A program made the translations under genes and the position numbers. From JAEXNA01 sp037189585 (GTDB taxonomy: Bacteria > Vulcanimicrobiota > Xenobia > Xenobiales > JADMJV01), in contig JBBCJA010000019.1 of assembly GCA_037189585.1 (NCBI GenBank), positions 174,562 to 238,561 of the forward strand: a DNA stretch of 64,000 nt. The letters are read 5' to 3'. This document shows positions 7,205-15,972 of the stretch, piece by piece. The first letter of the stretch is position 1. Every line of letters begins with the position of its first letter. The notes under the pieces were generated by a model that saw only the letters and a program-made list of their open reading frames with translations, was not told where the DNA came from and did not search any database.

Positions 7205-10021
7205 TCAGTCACGTTCGCCAGAATGAACCGGAGTCGGAAGCGACAGCCGGTCAAGGTACTCCGCTAAGCGCCACTCCACCAGCTCCAGGACGAGTTGCGT
7301 GAGACCCTCGGGATTGTCGCTTTGCACGGCGCTACGAAAGACACCATCGCGGTAGGAGAAGAGATCGCCCACGCCGCTCTTATCTCCCGTCCAGGCCGCG
7401 ATCGGGTTCTTCTCTAGAAGAGCACGCACGGCCCCGGTATTTCCCAAGCCCACGCTCACGTCCACGGCGAGATGCGCCGACCTTCGAGCTCGTGCGATGA
7501 ACGACTGTGTCAGCTCTTCGATCGCGATCTCCTCGGTGATGTTCACCCGATGGAGCATCGCCTCCAACAGGACCATCTTGTAGCTCTTGGACATCTTGGT
7601 CGTCCCCAACGAGCTCAGAAACTGGCGATGAGCCGCCAAAAGGCGGGACTCCTCTTCCGACAACGCTCCGTGATGGCGCAAGAAGTCGAACCAGGAGCCG
7701 TGCTCCTTGAAGACCAGTTGAAGCCGATAGCCCTCGTGATACGTCTCGCTCGCTGTCGGACGCCGACCATGTTGAGAACGAAAATCGTCAACCCACTGAG
7801 CCAACGCCTCCGACTTCCCCGTGCGCAGAAGACCCTTGAGGATGTCCACCGTCTCCAGCTGGTACGTTACCTCACAACCGGGAGGTAAGACCAGCATCCC
7901 GCTCTCCAGCTGCCGCAAGTACTGCCTCAACCCGGCATCGCTCGTCTTCAAACAACCCGCCAACTCGACCGACAGAGTTTGCAGCTTGATCAAAAACGTC
8001 CGGTGATTCCCGATGTAGTCGATCACCACCAGATGCTCCTTGCCCTTGGCCTTCCTCAGCCCTCGACCCAGCTGCTGCAGCCAGAGCACCCGACTACCCG
8101 TGGGGCGAAGCATCATCACCGTATCCACTCCGGGCAAGTCCATCCCCTCGTTGAAGACATCCACCGAGAAGACAATGTCGAGCTCGCCTCGACCCAACTT
8201 CTCCAACGACTCCGCTCGGGAGTCGCTGGTGGGACCGGTATGAACCGAGGCCGCCCTCAGGCCGCGCTGAGAGAAAAAGTCCCTCATAAAGTCGGAGTGG
8301 CGTTGCGAGCAGCAAAAGCCCACCGTACGCTTGCCGGCCAACTTCTGGTATTGCTCCCAAGCGTTCTCCGCCCTTGCCGCCGTGGCCAGTCGCGCCTCCA
8401 ACTCGTCGGGGTCGAACTTACCGCTACGCCACGGAATCTGGGCGTAGTCCACAATGTCGGGAACACCGTAATAACGCATCGGACAGAGCAGGCCCTGACG
8501 AATACCGCTGGCCAGCTCGCAGCGATAGACTACGTTCTCGGCGCACAGACTCAACAGGTCTCCCCCGTCACTGCGCTCGGGCGTGGCCGTGATGGCCAAC
8601 AAGAATCGAGGTGTGAAATAGCCGATCACCTTGCGATAGCTGGCCGCCCACGCATGATGAAACTCGTCCACGACGATGTAGTCGAAGGCATCCAGAGCGA
8701 ACTCCTGGTAGCGATTGGCCAAGGTCTGGACGCTGGCGAACAGCACCTCGGCCTGAGCCTCTTTCACCTTGCCCGTGAAGTAGCCAAGCGAGCTGTCCGG
8801 CCGAATGGTGCGGAAGGTTCGGTAGGCTTGAGTCAGGATCTCTTCCCGATGAGCCACGAACAGCACATGCTGGAAATTCACGCTGTCAAAGGCGGCAAGC
8901 CAGGTCTTCCCTAGACCGGTAGCCAGCACCACCAAACCAGCTCCATTCCCCTCCTCTCGGGTCTGGCCAAGAGCGGCTAGAGCCTCGACCTGAATAGAAT
9001 GAGGCTGGGGAGGCGGGGCCGGAGGCTCTGTCACGACCTCCACGGGCAAAGGAGTTGCCGGAGCGCGCCTGCGTCGGCGGTAGTCATCAAGCCAACCTTG
9101 AGTCAGAGGGGTCGTCGCCGGGTGCAGTAGAAGCTCGTTAAACCCATCCTGCAGCTCTCGCGTCGACTCGGCCGTCCGGTAGTTCCACTCCACCCCCGTG
9201 GTCAACGCGGGACGGCTGAGATTGGAGCTTCCCACATACGCCGCGGTCCGACCATGGGAGGAGAGGAAGAGGTACGCCTTCGGATGGAAGCTGAGCCCCG
9301 CCTTCGTCGCGTTGAAGACGAAAAGACGCAGCCGCCCACCCACTTCGGGAGCCAGTGACAGGTCGAGAAGACCCTGCAGCGCATCCGGGTCGGTCACGTC
9401 GAGATAGTCACCGGTCAGAATCGTGGCTCGGCCTCGCCGCTGCACCAAGAGGTCCCAGAGACGCTCGGAGATCATCTGGACCCCGCTGCGCAGAAGAAAG
9501 GCCACCGCGAATCGGATCTCCCGAGCCTGATCGAGGTCCTTGGAAAGCTCCGGCAAGAGCTGTTGGCGCACCAGCTTGCCACTGTGGGAGACCAGCGTTT
9601 CTCTGACGAGGTCCGGCTTGGAGAGATAGTTCCCCTTGCTGGGGACCACGTGACGCACACCCCCTCGCGGGTCCTCTATATCGCCTGCGAATCGCGGAAT
9701 CACGTGGACGTGAAGATGAAAAATCGTCTGCCCCGCCGCCGCGCCCACATTGATCCCGATGTTGTACCCGTCCGGCGTGAAACGCTCCTCGATGACACGC
9801 TTCGCCGCCTCAACTCCGTCAAGGATCGCTATCTGCTCCTCCCTGGTCGCCTCGAACCAGGTCGCCACCAATCGGCGTGGGACGATCAACGCGTGACCGG
9901 GACTGACGGGAAACCCGTCCCACAATCCGATCACCAGCGGAGCTTCGTAGAAGACACGCTCAGAATCGGGGTTGAGGAAGGGAGAGGTGGTCATCTGTAG
10001 CTCGAGCTTCGGAGAATGCAC
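7205..10021 (-). CDS. HIT-PLD-SF2 helicase fusion
   Basis: A protein of about 938 residues with three domains. Residues about 10-120 are a HIT nucleotide hydrolase, with HLHVHVIPR giving the histidine triad. Residues about 160-320 are a phospholipase-D-like nuclease (FHPKAYLFLSS, then YVGSSNLSRPALTTG; an HxK motif and a conserved Asn). Residues about 345-700 are a superfamily 2 helicase: ATGLGKTWLA, DEFHHA, TATPERSDG and QQLGRGLRKAKG. The C-terminal 230 residues are helical. The helicase part resembles COG1061/DUF3427 proteins. PLD-helicase fusions are common in restriction or defence islands, and a nucleic-acid processing role is likely. AGGAG precedes the GTG at 10021; TTG at 10024 and ATG at 9991 are alternatives. 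Confidence 0.88.
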   Translation of the reverse strand: MHSPKLELQMTTSPFLNPDSERVFYEAPLVIGLWDGFPVSPGHALIVPRRLVATWFEATREEQIAILDGVEAAKRVIEERFTPDGYNIGINVGAAAGQTIFHLHVHVIPRFAGDIEDPRGGVRHVVPSKGNYLSKPDLVRETLVSHSGKLVRQQLLPELSKDLDQAREIRFAVAFLLRSGVQMISERLWDLLVQRRGRATILTGDYLDVTDPDALQGLLDLSLAPEVGGRLRLFVFNATKAGLSFHPKAYLFLSSHGRTAAYVGSSNLSRPALTTGVEWNYRTAESTRELQDGFNELLLHPATTPLTQGWLDDYRRRRRAPATPLPVEVVTEPPAPPPQPHSIQVEALAALGQTREEGNGAGLVVLATGLGKTWLAAFDSVNFQHVLFVAHREEILTQAYRTFRTIRPDSSLGYFTGKVKEAQAEVLFASVQTLANRYQEFALDAFDYIVVDEFHHAWAASYRKVIGYFTPRFLLAITATPERSDGGDLLSLCAENVVYRCELASGIRQGLLCPMRYYGVPDIVDYAQIPWRSGKFDPDELEARLATAARAENAWEQYQKLAGKRTVGFCCSQRHSDFMRDFFSQRGLRAASVHTGPTSDSRAESLEKLGRGELDIVFSVDVFNEGMDLPGVDTVMMLRPTGSRVLWLQQLGRGLRKAKGKEHLVVIDYIGNHRTFLIKLQTLSVELAGCLKTSDAGLRQYLRQLESGMLVLPPGCEVTYQLETVDILKGLLRTGKSEALAQWVDDFRSQHGRRPTASETYHEGYRLQLVFKEHGSWFDFLRHHGALSEEESRLLAAHRQFLSSLGTTKMSKSYKMVLLEAMLHRVNITEEIAIEELTQSFIARARRSAHLAVDVSVGLGNTGAVRALLEKNPIAAWTGDKSGVGDLFSYRDGVFRSAVQSDNPEGLTQLVLELVEWRLAEYLDRLSLPTPVHSGERD

Positions 10022-10691
10022 CAAGGAACTCCTGGGAGGGTGGGTTTGTCTGCGTCAAGGTTGGTGTGCTCGCAGGGGAGGTCCGGGCGTGGTCACAAAT
10101 TTCGACGGAGGCTGGTGGGCAAAGCTGGCCCCCCAAGCTGGAGACTAAAAGTACTCCAAGGCGAAGCGACACAGACTCGATCTCCCCCCGATCAATTGTA
10201 AGAACCCTGTGCCCATAGGCGGTTGTCTTACCGCGTTCGACGGTCGCCACATCGAAGTCGATCTGCGAGGGTTCCAGCTCTCTTCCCTTAGAACGCCGAG
10301 AGAGGGAGCTTTTCGTCAAGACTATCCAGACTGACTCCGTCGCGCCAACGGTACTCAACGGACTTTGAGGCTGTCTTACAGTTGTCGGAAGTGGTGTTTG
10401 TACTCGGACACCAAAGATATGTCACTGTCGCCGGGGAGTCTCTGCTGAGCTGCCACTCGAGGGGTCGCTTACGAGCGCGCCTGATCTGAACTGGAGATCG
10501 CCCGAGACTATGTGCGGGAACAGAAACACTCTAGCCACCATAGATCCTAGCCAGTCCGCGACTTGTTCGGCTTTCCTTTCAAGCCTGTTGTGACTGAGAG
10601 TCTCTCCTTCTACTTCCGGCTGTTGCACTGGGAATCACCGCCGATTTGAACAGAGCGACTTCGAGGAGAGGGCCCCGGCAATTTCTGAAAT
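10022..10691. other. Long intergenic region, no clear gene
   Basis: About 670 bases upstream of the helicase. A minus-strand frame ending near 9960 reads plausibly around 10180-10330 (REIDFD-like and AYGHRVLTIDRGEIESVSLR) but has no good start and overlaps the helicase gene. A second minus frame at 10422-10628 is also weak. These may be decayed genes. I see no RNA gene or repeat. Confidence 0.3.
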
Positions 10692-11288
10692 CTAAATCCC
10701 CCTGGCATCCGATCCGTTCCGTTTCGCGTGCATTCGACTCAGGGAGGTGTTGTCCGTCAGGTCTAGCTCCATCACCTGGACCTGACCGTATTCGGGGTGG
10801 TCAGCCCAGGATTTATGCTGATATCCGAGCCCCAGGAAGAAGCTTTCTACTCCCGGACTACAGTCTATGTAGTCTCGAAGCACATTCTCTTGAAGACCGA
10901 CCGCGTAGATAGCGCAGGCTAGAGATAGCGCCAAGCCTGTCTTGCGATAGTCTTTGGCCACTATCAGCTTTGTGGTTATGCTGCTGGAGTAGAGACTCTC
11001 TGGCGGAATGCCATATAGGTCTGGGTAGTACCCCAGGCATGCGATTCCACAGTTTTTCACGATGTTGGTACGCACGGATCCTATAATTTCATTGGTTGCG
11101 CTCACTGCGTAGAGGTGGGTGGCGGTCGGGTCCAACTCCTCGTGGATTCTTCGTGATATGTGGTCCGCATGATCTTGTCGACGCCCCATCTCTGCCACAT
11201 AGACTTCATATCGGAAAGAGTATATGCGCTCTCGCTCCTCACCGGTTTTCGCTTGATGAATTGCGAACTTTTGTAATCTAGTCCGCAC
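10692..11288 (-). CDS. GNAT-type acyl-amino-acid/autoinducer synthase-like protein
   Basis: About 198 residues from a GTG at 11288, which overlaps the end of the methyltransferase gene. The pattern EERERIYSFRYEVYVAEMG near the N-terminus, then ATHLYAVSATNEIIGSVRTN and ITTKLIVAKDYRKTGLALSL, is that of the FeeM/N-acyl-amino-acid synthase and LuxI-like branch of the GNAT fold. These enzymes join an acyl chain, usually from acyl carrier protein, to an amino acid. The frame is open upstream to an ATG at 11396, but that start would overlap the methyltransferase by 119 bases. Product and regulation are unknown; a signal or lipid-like metabolite is an inference from the family. Confidence 0.75.
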   Translation of the reverse strand: MRTRLQKFAIHQAKTGEERERIYSFRYEVYVAEMGRRQDHADHISRRIHEELDPTATHLYAVSATNEIIGSVRTNIVKNCGIACLGYYPDLYGIPPESLYSSSITTKLIVAKDYRKTGLALSLACAIYAVGLQENVLRDYIDCSPGVESFFLGLGYQHKSWADHPEYGQVQVMELDLTDNTSLSRMHAKRNGSDARGI

Positions 11289-12096
11289 GTTTTCCACTCG
11301 CGTAGCGGACTGAAAAGGTAATTGAAATTTTGCTGTCCTCGATTTGACGTCGAAGCTCCGTGGTCGTTTCATCGAGGCAGGCTCGATCGAGTTCATCCAA
11401 ATAATCTCTCCTACCGTCTAGCAGGAGCTGAAGTAATGGGAGAGACGATTCTGAGGCGATTGTCCAGGTTTTCGTACCGGATGTCACTTGCACGAAGCCT
11501 GAATGGGAAAGTAGGGAGGTCAGCTGCCCCCCGATGTTTCGGTCTCCACCGTGGCTGCTTTGGACTCGAGACGCCGTCTCTAGAAGTCTTGAAAGTTCTT
11601 GATGGGGCGGAGAGATAACAATAAGACTGTCGTCGACATCGAGGAGGGCTACACGTCCTCCAGGTTTCAGGGTGCTGTTGAACTCGGCAAGGACCCTCAG
11701 AGGAGTTCCGAGGTGGGAGAAAACTAGCCGAGAATATATGAAGTCAGCCTGAGGGCATTCTAGGGCTCGAAGTTCATGAAGATCATGCTCGTGAATGGTG
11801 ACGTTGGAGCGTTGACTGCATTCCCGTCTAGCGACCTCGAGGAGGCTTTGATTCTTATCCACACCGATGAAGTGGGTAGCCTCATCTTGCTCTGCCAAGC
11901 GCCGTAGAAGTTTCGCCGGACCGCATCCAGCGTCCAGGAATATGCCTCCTGGTTCGTATCCCATCGATCGGAGAAGCGCTACCTCTTCCTCGAAGAGGAG
12001 GGACGCCTGCAACTCAAGACGTTGAACTTCGTCGGTGGACACCTCCCCGCGCGGATAACTACCGCCTCTTTCCCAATCACCGTTTTTCGCACCCAT
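11278..12096 (-). CDS. SAM-dependent methyltransferase
   Basis: A 272-residue class I methyltransferase. Motif I is GGIFLDAGCGPAKLLRRLA (SAM loop), followed by the acidic ribose-binding residue in HFIGVDKNQSLLEVAR. Then come ADFIYSRLVFSHLGTPLRVL (motif IV) and LKPGGRVALLDVDDSL (motif VI). The substrate is unknown. It overlaps the GNAT gene by about 11 bases and lies divergent from an XRE regulator across an inverted repeat. The three genes are probably one functional unit, and a modified acyl-amino acid is a reasonable guess for the product. Confidence 0.85.
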   Translation of the reverse strand: MGAKNGDWERGGSYPRGEVSTDEVQRLELQASLLFEEEVALLRSMGYEPGGIFLDAGCGPAKLLRRLAEQDEATHFIGVDKNQSLLEVARRECSQRSNVTIHEHDLHELRALECPQADFIYSRLVFSHLGTPLRVLAEFNSTLKPGGRVALLDVDDSLIVISPPHQELSRLLETASRVQSSHGGDRNIGGQLTSLLSHSGFVQVTSGTKTWTIASESSLPLLQLLLDGRRDYLDELDRACLDETTTELRRQIEDSKISITFSVRYASGKRAD

Positions 12097-12180
12097 AGAG
12101 ACTCCCCAATGATTCTATTCGCCTGTCCGGGTCGGTTGCTGTTCCTCACTCTCCGATACAAGAAAGACTGAGTCCGAAAC

Positions 12181-12207
12181 GGATAATTATTTAGAATATT
12201 ATTATCC
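12181..12207. promoter_or_regulatory. Inverted repeat, probable XRE operator
   Basis: GGATAATTA at 12181-12189 and TTATTATCC at 12199-12207 are inverted copies (8 of 9 positions) with a 9-base spacer. They lie in the divergent gap between the methyltransferase and the XRE gene. The position suits a repressor site that controls both directions. Inferred from sequence only. Confidence 0.5.
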
Positions 12208-12263
12208 TATATGGATTCTCCGATCAAGGTCTCGTATGTGTATTTGGAAGAAAAATATCCAAA

Positions 12264-12650
12264 TTGGAAGCGCAGTCTTTAAAAAGCTTGGTTCGCCTGG
12301 CTCGGGAAGAATCTAGACATACTCAGCGATCGCTAGCTAAAGAGATTGGTGTGTCTGGGGGAACTATCGCCAAGTACGAAGATGGCACTCGCTCTCTTTC
12401 GCTAGACACGCTGGCGGGAATCGCACGGGCCACTGGACGTGATTTGGAGTGGTTCCTCCAACGAGCAGGCTACTTAAGATCGGCTTCACCGCGCCCTGAT
12501 GTTAGCCCACACGAAGCGGTCGAAGTCTTGCGTGAGTTCATCAAGGACCTTTCTCATATGGAAGCTCTGCGTGAGGAGCTAGCTCGGGCTCAAGATGAAC
12601 TCCAGGAGCTTCGCCAGAAGCTCACTGAGACGCGGGATAACAGTCGTTGA
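12264..12650 (+). CDS. XRE-family transcriptional regulator
   Basis: A 128-residue DNA-binding protein. Residues about 8-63 form a Cro/C1-type HTH (LVRLAREESRHTQRSLAKEI, then GVSGGTIAKYEDGTRSLSLD and TLAGIARATGRDLEWFL). The C-terminus (residues 80-125) is a coiled-coil helix rich in Glu, Leu and Arg that could serve for dimerisation. The start is TTG at 12264; no in-frame ATG or GTG gives a better start. It is divergent from the methyltransferase/GNAT pair and probably represses it. Confidence 0.8.
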   Translation: MEAQSLKSLVRLAREESRHTQRSLAKEIGVSGGTIAKYEDGTRSLSLDTLAGIARATGRDLEWFLQRAGYLRSASPRPDVSPHEAVEVLREFIKDLSHMEALREELARAQDELQELRQKLTETRDNSR

Positions 12651-12938
12651 TCTCAGGTAGTCACATGAGCAAAGTGGGGGGCTCAAATGATAATGATTCC
12701 CAAGAGACTTCGGGGCCGGTATCGCTCCCGATGATGAGAACGATTTCTTGACGGTAACTGCGACTAGAGGCCCTTGACATTCAGCCGTTTCATCCGTGTC
12801 TTTTCATGATTTCTCATGTTCGCAGCAAGAGGCTTGGAAGTTCCACTCACTCGTAATGAGTAGGTCTGGAGTGGAAACAACCTCGACAGCTTTTGGCCCC
12901 GTGAGGATTGCGCAGTTACGACGTAGAAAAGGCCCTGG

Positions 12939-13479
12939 GTGCGCGTTCGAGACCTCATTCTGGTGCTCTGCGCGGTGGCCGTCGTCATCGCGTTTCGTCC
13001 CACTCTCACGAGTGCGCCGGGGCCCTCCCCTTCCACAATCCCACGGCTACCCAAGAGCCTAAGCTGACACTCAAGGTGGTGCGTCGAGGCCCCCACCTTG
13101 ACGATCTGGTGGTCACGGCCAAGCTGGAGTCCCCGGTGCCGGTGGGTCTCTACCTTCGGCAGGATACGCCGGTCGCCTATCTCGGCATCCGGCGCGAGAG
13201 GTGGTCCTGGATCTCGCCCCCAAGGTTTTTGCCCAGAACGGGTACCCGAATCATCTGAGCCCTATCGAGCTGCATGACGAGATCAGGACGGTTCAGGAGT
13301 TCGAGTGGGAGTTCCGGGGGCGTGAGTTGGTCGTTCCGGACAGAGACCAGGTCGACAGCTGGCTGGCCGGTCGCGTGGGCTTCTATGTACATCTCCCGTA
13401 TCAGAATCTGCAGGTCAAACCCGATCACTTGAAAGATCGGCACCGCTCGGTGACAGCTGAGCTGCCCGAAGTGCATTAG
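12939..13479 (+). pseudogene. Exported protein of unknown function, two frameshifts
   Basis: A GTG at 12939 begins a good signal peptide (VRDLILVLCAVAVVIAFRP). Coding sense then passes to a second frame near 13030 (PTATQEPKLTLKVVRRGPHL) and to a third near 13200 (VVLDLAPKVFAQNGYPNHLS), ending at TAG 13477. Adding one base in a C run (near 13020) and one G near 13201 gives a continuous 180-residue protein. The mature part has beta-rich texture. Either the gene is decaying or the assembly has lost homopolymer bases. No family was recognised. Confidence 0.55.
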
Positions 13480-13571
13480 CTTCGTCAAAGCCGGAGGTGC
13501 AAGCTTTTGACGTGCTCCCGCTGAGGCCACGTCGGCGGGAGCTCCAGGTGCCCCATGCGAAGGCAAGACCG

Positions 13572-15596
13572 ATGAAGAAGTCCTTGACCTTTCACCTCGA
13601 ATTGACTCTGAGAGATAGCGAGCCTCCCGTCTGGCGCAAGCTTTCCGTGCCCGGCCGCTATCGCTTGGATCAGCTTCACAGAATGCTTCAGGTGTTGTTC
13701 GGCTGGGAGAATTGCCATCTTCACGATTTTCAGTTTGGCAACACGAGCTATGCGAACCTCGAGGTGATGGACAGCTTCGCCTACGAGGATGAGACGGTTA
13801 CCCTGGCGGAAGCGCTGGGCGCTCGCAAATCCTTTCTCTACCGATATGATTTCGGGGATTCGTGGGAAGTCCGCGCCAAGGCCCTGAAGCGAATACAAGG
13901 CGACGCGGAGGCCCCGGAGTGCTTTGATGGAGCGATGGCAGGGCCTCCAGAGGATTGCGGAGGGATCCCGGGATTCGACCGGCTCAAGGAGGTCTTGGAA
14001 AATCCCGAGGTCGATGAAGAGGACTCTTGGATGCTCGACTTTGCCCCGAAAGGCTACCGCCCGGACGCGTTCTCTCTCGAATCGGTCAACAAGAAGCTCC
14101 AGCGAGCCTTCGGCCGCAAGAGAAGAGCTCCCAAGGCGCCTTCGGAGGCGCTCCTTTCCGGCTACCGGCTGTCCAAGCTCAATCTGATCGGCGCCATCGT
14201 AGCCGCCTTGAAGGAACGTAGCCCACTCACTTTGGAACAGGTCGAAAGCCGGTTGACGGAGCTGGGTTTCCCACTACCCGCTGGTCGGCAAAGCCTGCGC
14301 CGATCGCTGGCGAAGAGCGAGGCTGTTCGCGTCCGTGTTGACGGAGCTTTGGAGTTGGTGCCCGGCGAGGCCCTTCGAGAGGCCGTTTTCTGGATGGACT
14401 ATCGAAACCAGGAGGGCGTTCCTCGACCCGCACCCCAGCCTGTCGAGCCGGAGCCGCTGACAGGCCCGGTGACTTGGGCGGAGCTCCAGGAGGGGGCTCC
14501 GTGGGGACTCTTCCCCGGTGCTATGAGTCTTCGTCGGAAGTTGATTTTGGTCGTTGATGCCCTGGGTGGGAGAGTCACTCTGGGAGAGGCATTGAAGGCC
14601 TTACAAAAATTGGAAGGCCGGATTCAGCCTGGTCTTGCCGAGCAGGCCCAGCGCACTTTGAAGGGCTGCATGGGCCTCAACTTGCGCGGAGATGCTCTAG
14701 AGATTCAAGAAGGAGAGGAGACGGATAAGGCCCGCTCTGTCTACCGAGACTGGACTCTACCCCATCGGAGAAGAGCCTTAGAGAGGGCTCAGGACGCCGA
14801 GAGGAGCCACCACCACCAAGCCAACTATCAGGACAAGAAATTAGCCGCGTACAGGCAGACGCGAGACCGGCGCTTCGCTGTGGTGGCGGCCTGCTGGGAG
14901 CGTGACGGATTCGCTATGGCGCTTCTGGATTGTCAGGACCGACAGATACGCTGGCTCACGGACTTGAATGAGGGACGCGAGGCCGTTCGCGACTACGATG
15001 TTCTGATCGGAACAGATCCCCGGTCGGGCTTCGAGCTTGTGGGCTGGGAGTTGCCAGAGAAGGTGGTGGTCAACCTGACTCCGACTTTCAAGTCGATGCC
15101 CACCTGGAATGGGCGACGTAAGAGTGTCAGCACAAGTGAAGCTGTGGCCATGGTCACGGGCGTGTCCTTGTGCGATGGCAAGCAGGTTCACGCTTGGATG
15201 ACGCGGGGGAAGACAGACAAGGCTCGCGCCGCTCTCGAAAAAGACGCGGAGAACCTATATCGTTACTGGCGCTTTGGTGTTGTCCACGGAGGAGTCCTGC
15301 GCGGCGACGAATGGATGCCGGTGGCCTGGAACGAGGGTAAGGACATCACGCTTCACCACGCGCTGAAGTGGTGCGTCGAGGACAAGCGCCCTCTCGAGCT
15401 GACCCTAAGAGACGGCCGGTCAGGCCGATTCCTTCCCCATGAGATCGAGTACTTGGCCCGCTACGGGGGAGAGAACATTGTCCAAGGTTTTTGGCTGGAC
15501 ACGGGCCGGCACGCCACACTCGAGTTCCCGGAGATCGCCGACTGCAACTACCCCTACGAGGTTGAGCCAATCCGCGTTGTGGAGGTGCTATGGTAG
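13572..15596 (+). CDS. Plasmid pRiA4b ORF-3-like protein with long C-terminal extension
   Basis: A 674-residue protein. Residues about 1-190 match the pRiA4b ORF-3/IS1096 TnpR-like fold: HLELTLRDSEPPVWRKLSVP, then LDQLHRMLQVLFGWENCHLH and FLYRYDFGDSWEVRAKALKR, and the acidic CGGIPGFDRL block. Proteins of that family are often only about 180-200 residues. The remaining 480 residues contain a winged-helix-like segment (about 210-290) and an unrecognised domain (KLAAYRQTRDRRFAVVAACW, then DRQIRWLTDLNEGREAVRDY). The start at ATG 13572 fits the family; the frame is open further upstream. A 105-bp piece of this gene is found inverted at 17985-18090. Function unknown. Confidence 0.75.
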   Translation: MKKSLTFHLELTLRDSEPPVWRKLSVPGRYRLDQLHRMLQVLFGWENCHLHDFQFGNTSYANLEVMDSFAYEDETVTLAEALGARKSFLYRYDFGDSWEVRAKALKRIQGDAEAPECFDGAMAGPPEDCGGIPGFDRLKEVLENPEVDEEDSWMLDFAPKGYRPDAFSLESVNKKLQRAFGRKRRAPKAPSEALLSGYRLSKLNLIGAIVAALKERSPLTLEQVESRLTELGFPLPAGRQSLRRSLAKSEAVRVRVDGALELVPGEALREAVFWMDYRNQEGVPRPAPQPVEPEPLTGPVTWAELQEGAPWGLFPGAMSLRRKLILVVDALGGRVTLGEALKALQKLEGRIQPGLAEQAQRTLKGCMGLNLRGDALEIQEGEETDKARSVYRDWTLPHRRRALERAQDAERSHHHQANYQDKKLAAYRQTRDRRFAVVAACWERDGFAMALLDCQDRQIRWLTDLNEGREAVRDYDVLIGTDPRSGFELVGWELPEKVVVNLTPTFKSMPTWNGRRKSVSTSEAVAMVTGVSLCDGKQVHAWMTRGKTDKARAALEKDAENLYRYWRFGVVHGGVLRGDEWMPVAWNEGKDITLHHALKWCVEDKRPLELTLRDGRSGRFLPHEIEYLARYGGENIVQGFWLDTGRHATLEFPEIADCNYPYEVEPIRVVEVLW

Positions 15597-15676
15597 CGGT
15601 CATCTGCTGTTGCTGGTTACCCACCGCGGCTCGATCCCGAAGAAGTTTCTCCACACCGTAGCGACTTGCTCAGAAA

Positions 15677-15721
15677 TATACCCAAAGAGGGATATCGAAT
15701 ATTTATCCCTAAAACAGGATA
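15677..15721 (+). promoter_or_regulatory. Two tandem HipB-type operators
   Basis: TATAC-N8-GGATA at 15677-15694 (one mismatch) and TATCC-N8-GGATA at 15704-15721 (perfect) match the known HipB operator consensus TATCCN8GGATA of E. coli. Their spacing is 27 bases. The second covers the AGGA that would serve as ribosome binding site and ends one base before the hipB ATG. This strongly supports autorepression by HipB or HipBA. Confidence 0.8.
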
Positions 15722-15722
15722 A

Positions 15723-15968
15723 ATGGAGACCCTCGCGCTCAACCCTTACCAACTGGGGCAAATCCTTCGAGGATTCCGCAAGCAGCGCGGCCTCACACAA
15801 ACCCAACTCGGAGAAAAGATCGGGCTACCGCAGAAAGATATCTCCAAGATCGAGACCAACCCTCAAGGAGTGAAGCTCGAAAAACTCTACCTCTTCCTCT
15901 CCGCCTTAGAGCTCGAACTCGTCCTTCGCCCTCGAGACACACCGACCAACCCCGACGTCGACTGGTGA
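15723..15968 (+). CDS. hipB: HipB-type XRE antitoxin
   Basis: An 81-residue antitoxin and repressor. A Cro/C1 HTH occupies residues 10-65 (LGQILRGFRKQRGLTQTQLG, then EKIGLPQKDISKIETNPQGV and LEKLYLFLSALELELVL). The C-terminus (RPRDTPTNPDVDW) ends in Trp, as in E. coli HipB. It lies directly behind two HipB-type operators and four bases before the kinase gene. It binds the kinase and represses the operon. Confidence 0.93.
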   Translation: METLALNPYQLGQILRGFRKQRGLTQTQLGEKIGLPQKDISKIETNPQGVKLEKLYLFLSALELELVLRPRDTPTNPDVDW

Positions 15969-15972
15969 CTCT

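Noticed and set aside
7979..8914. 311-codon frame antisense to the helicase gene
   Set aside because: No start signal or protein pattern; the helicase on the other strand is certain.
12181..12207. HipB-type operator at the XRE gene
   Set aside because: Orientation is GGATA...TATCC with different spacing, so it does not match TATCC-N8-GGATA; kept only as a generic inverted repeat.
14841..15191. Antisense frame in the pRiA4b-like gene
   Set aside because: Short shadow frame without a start signal.
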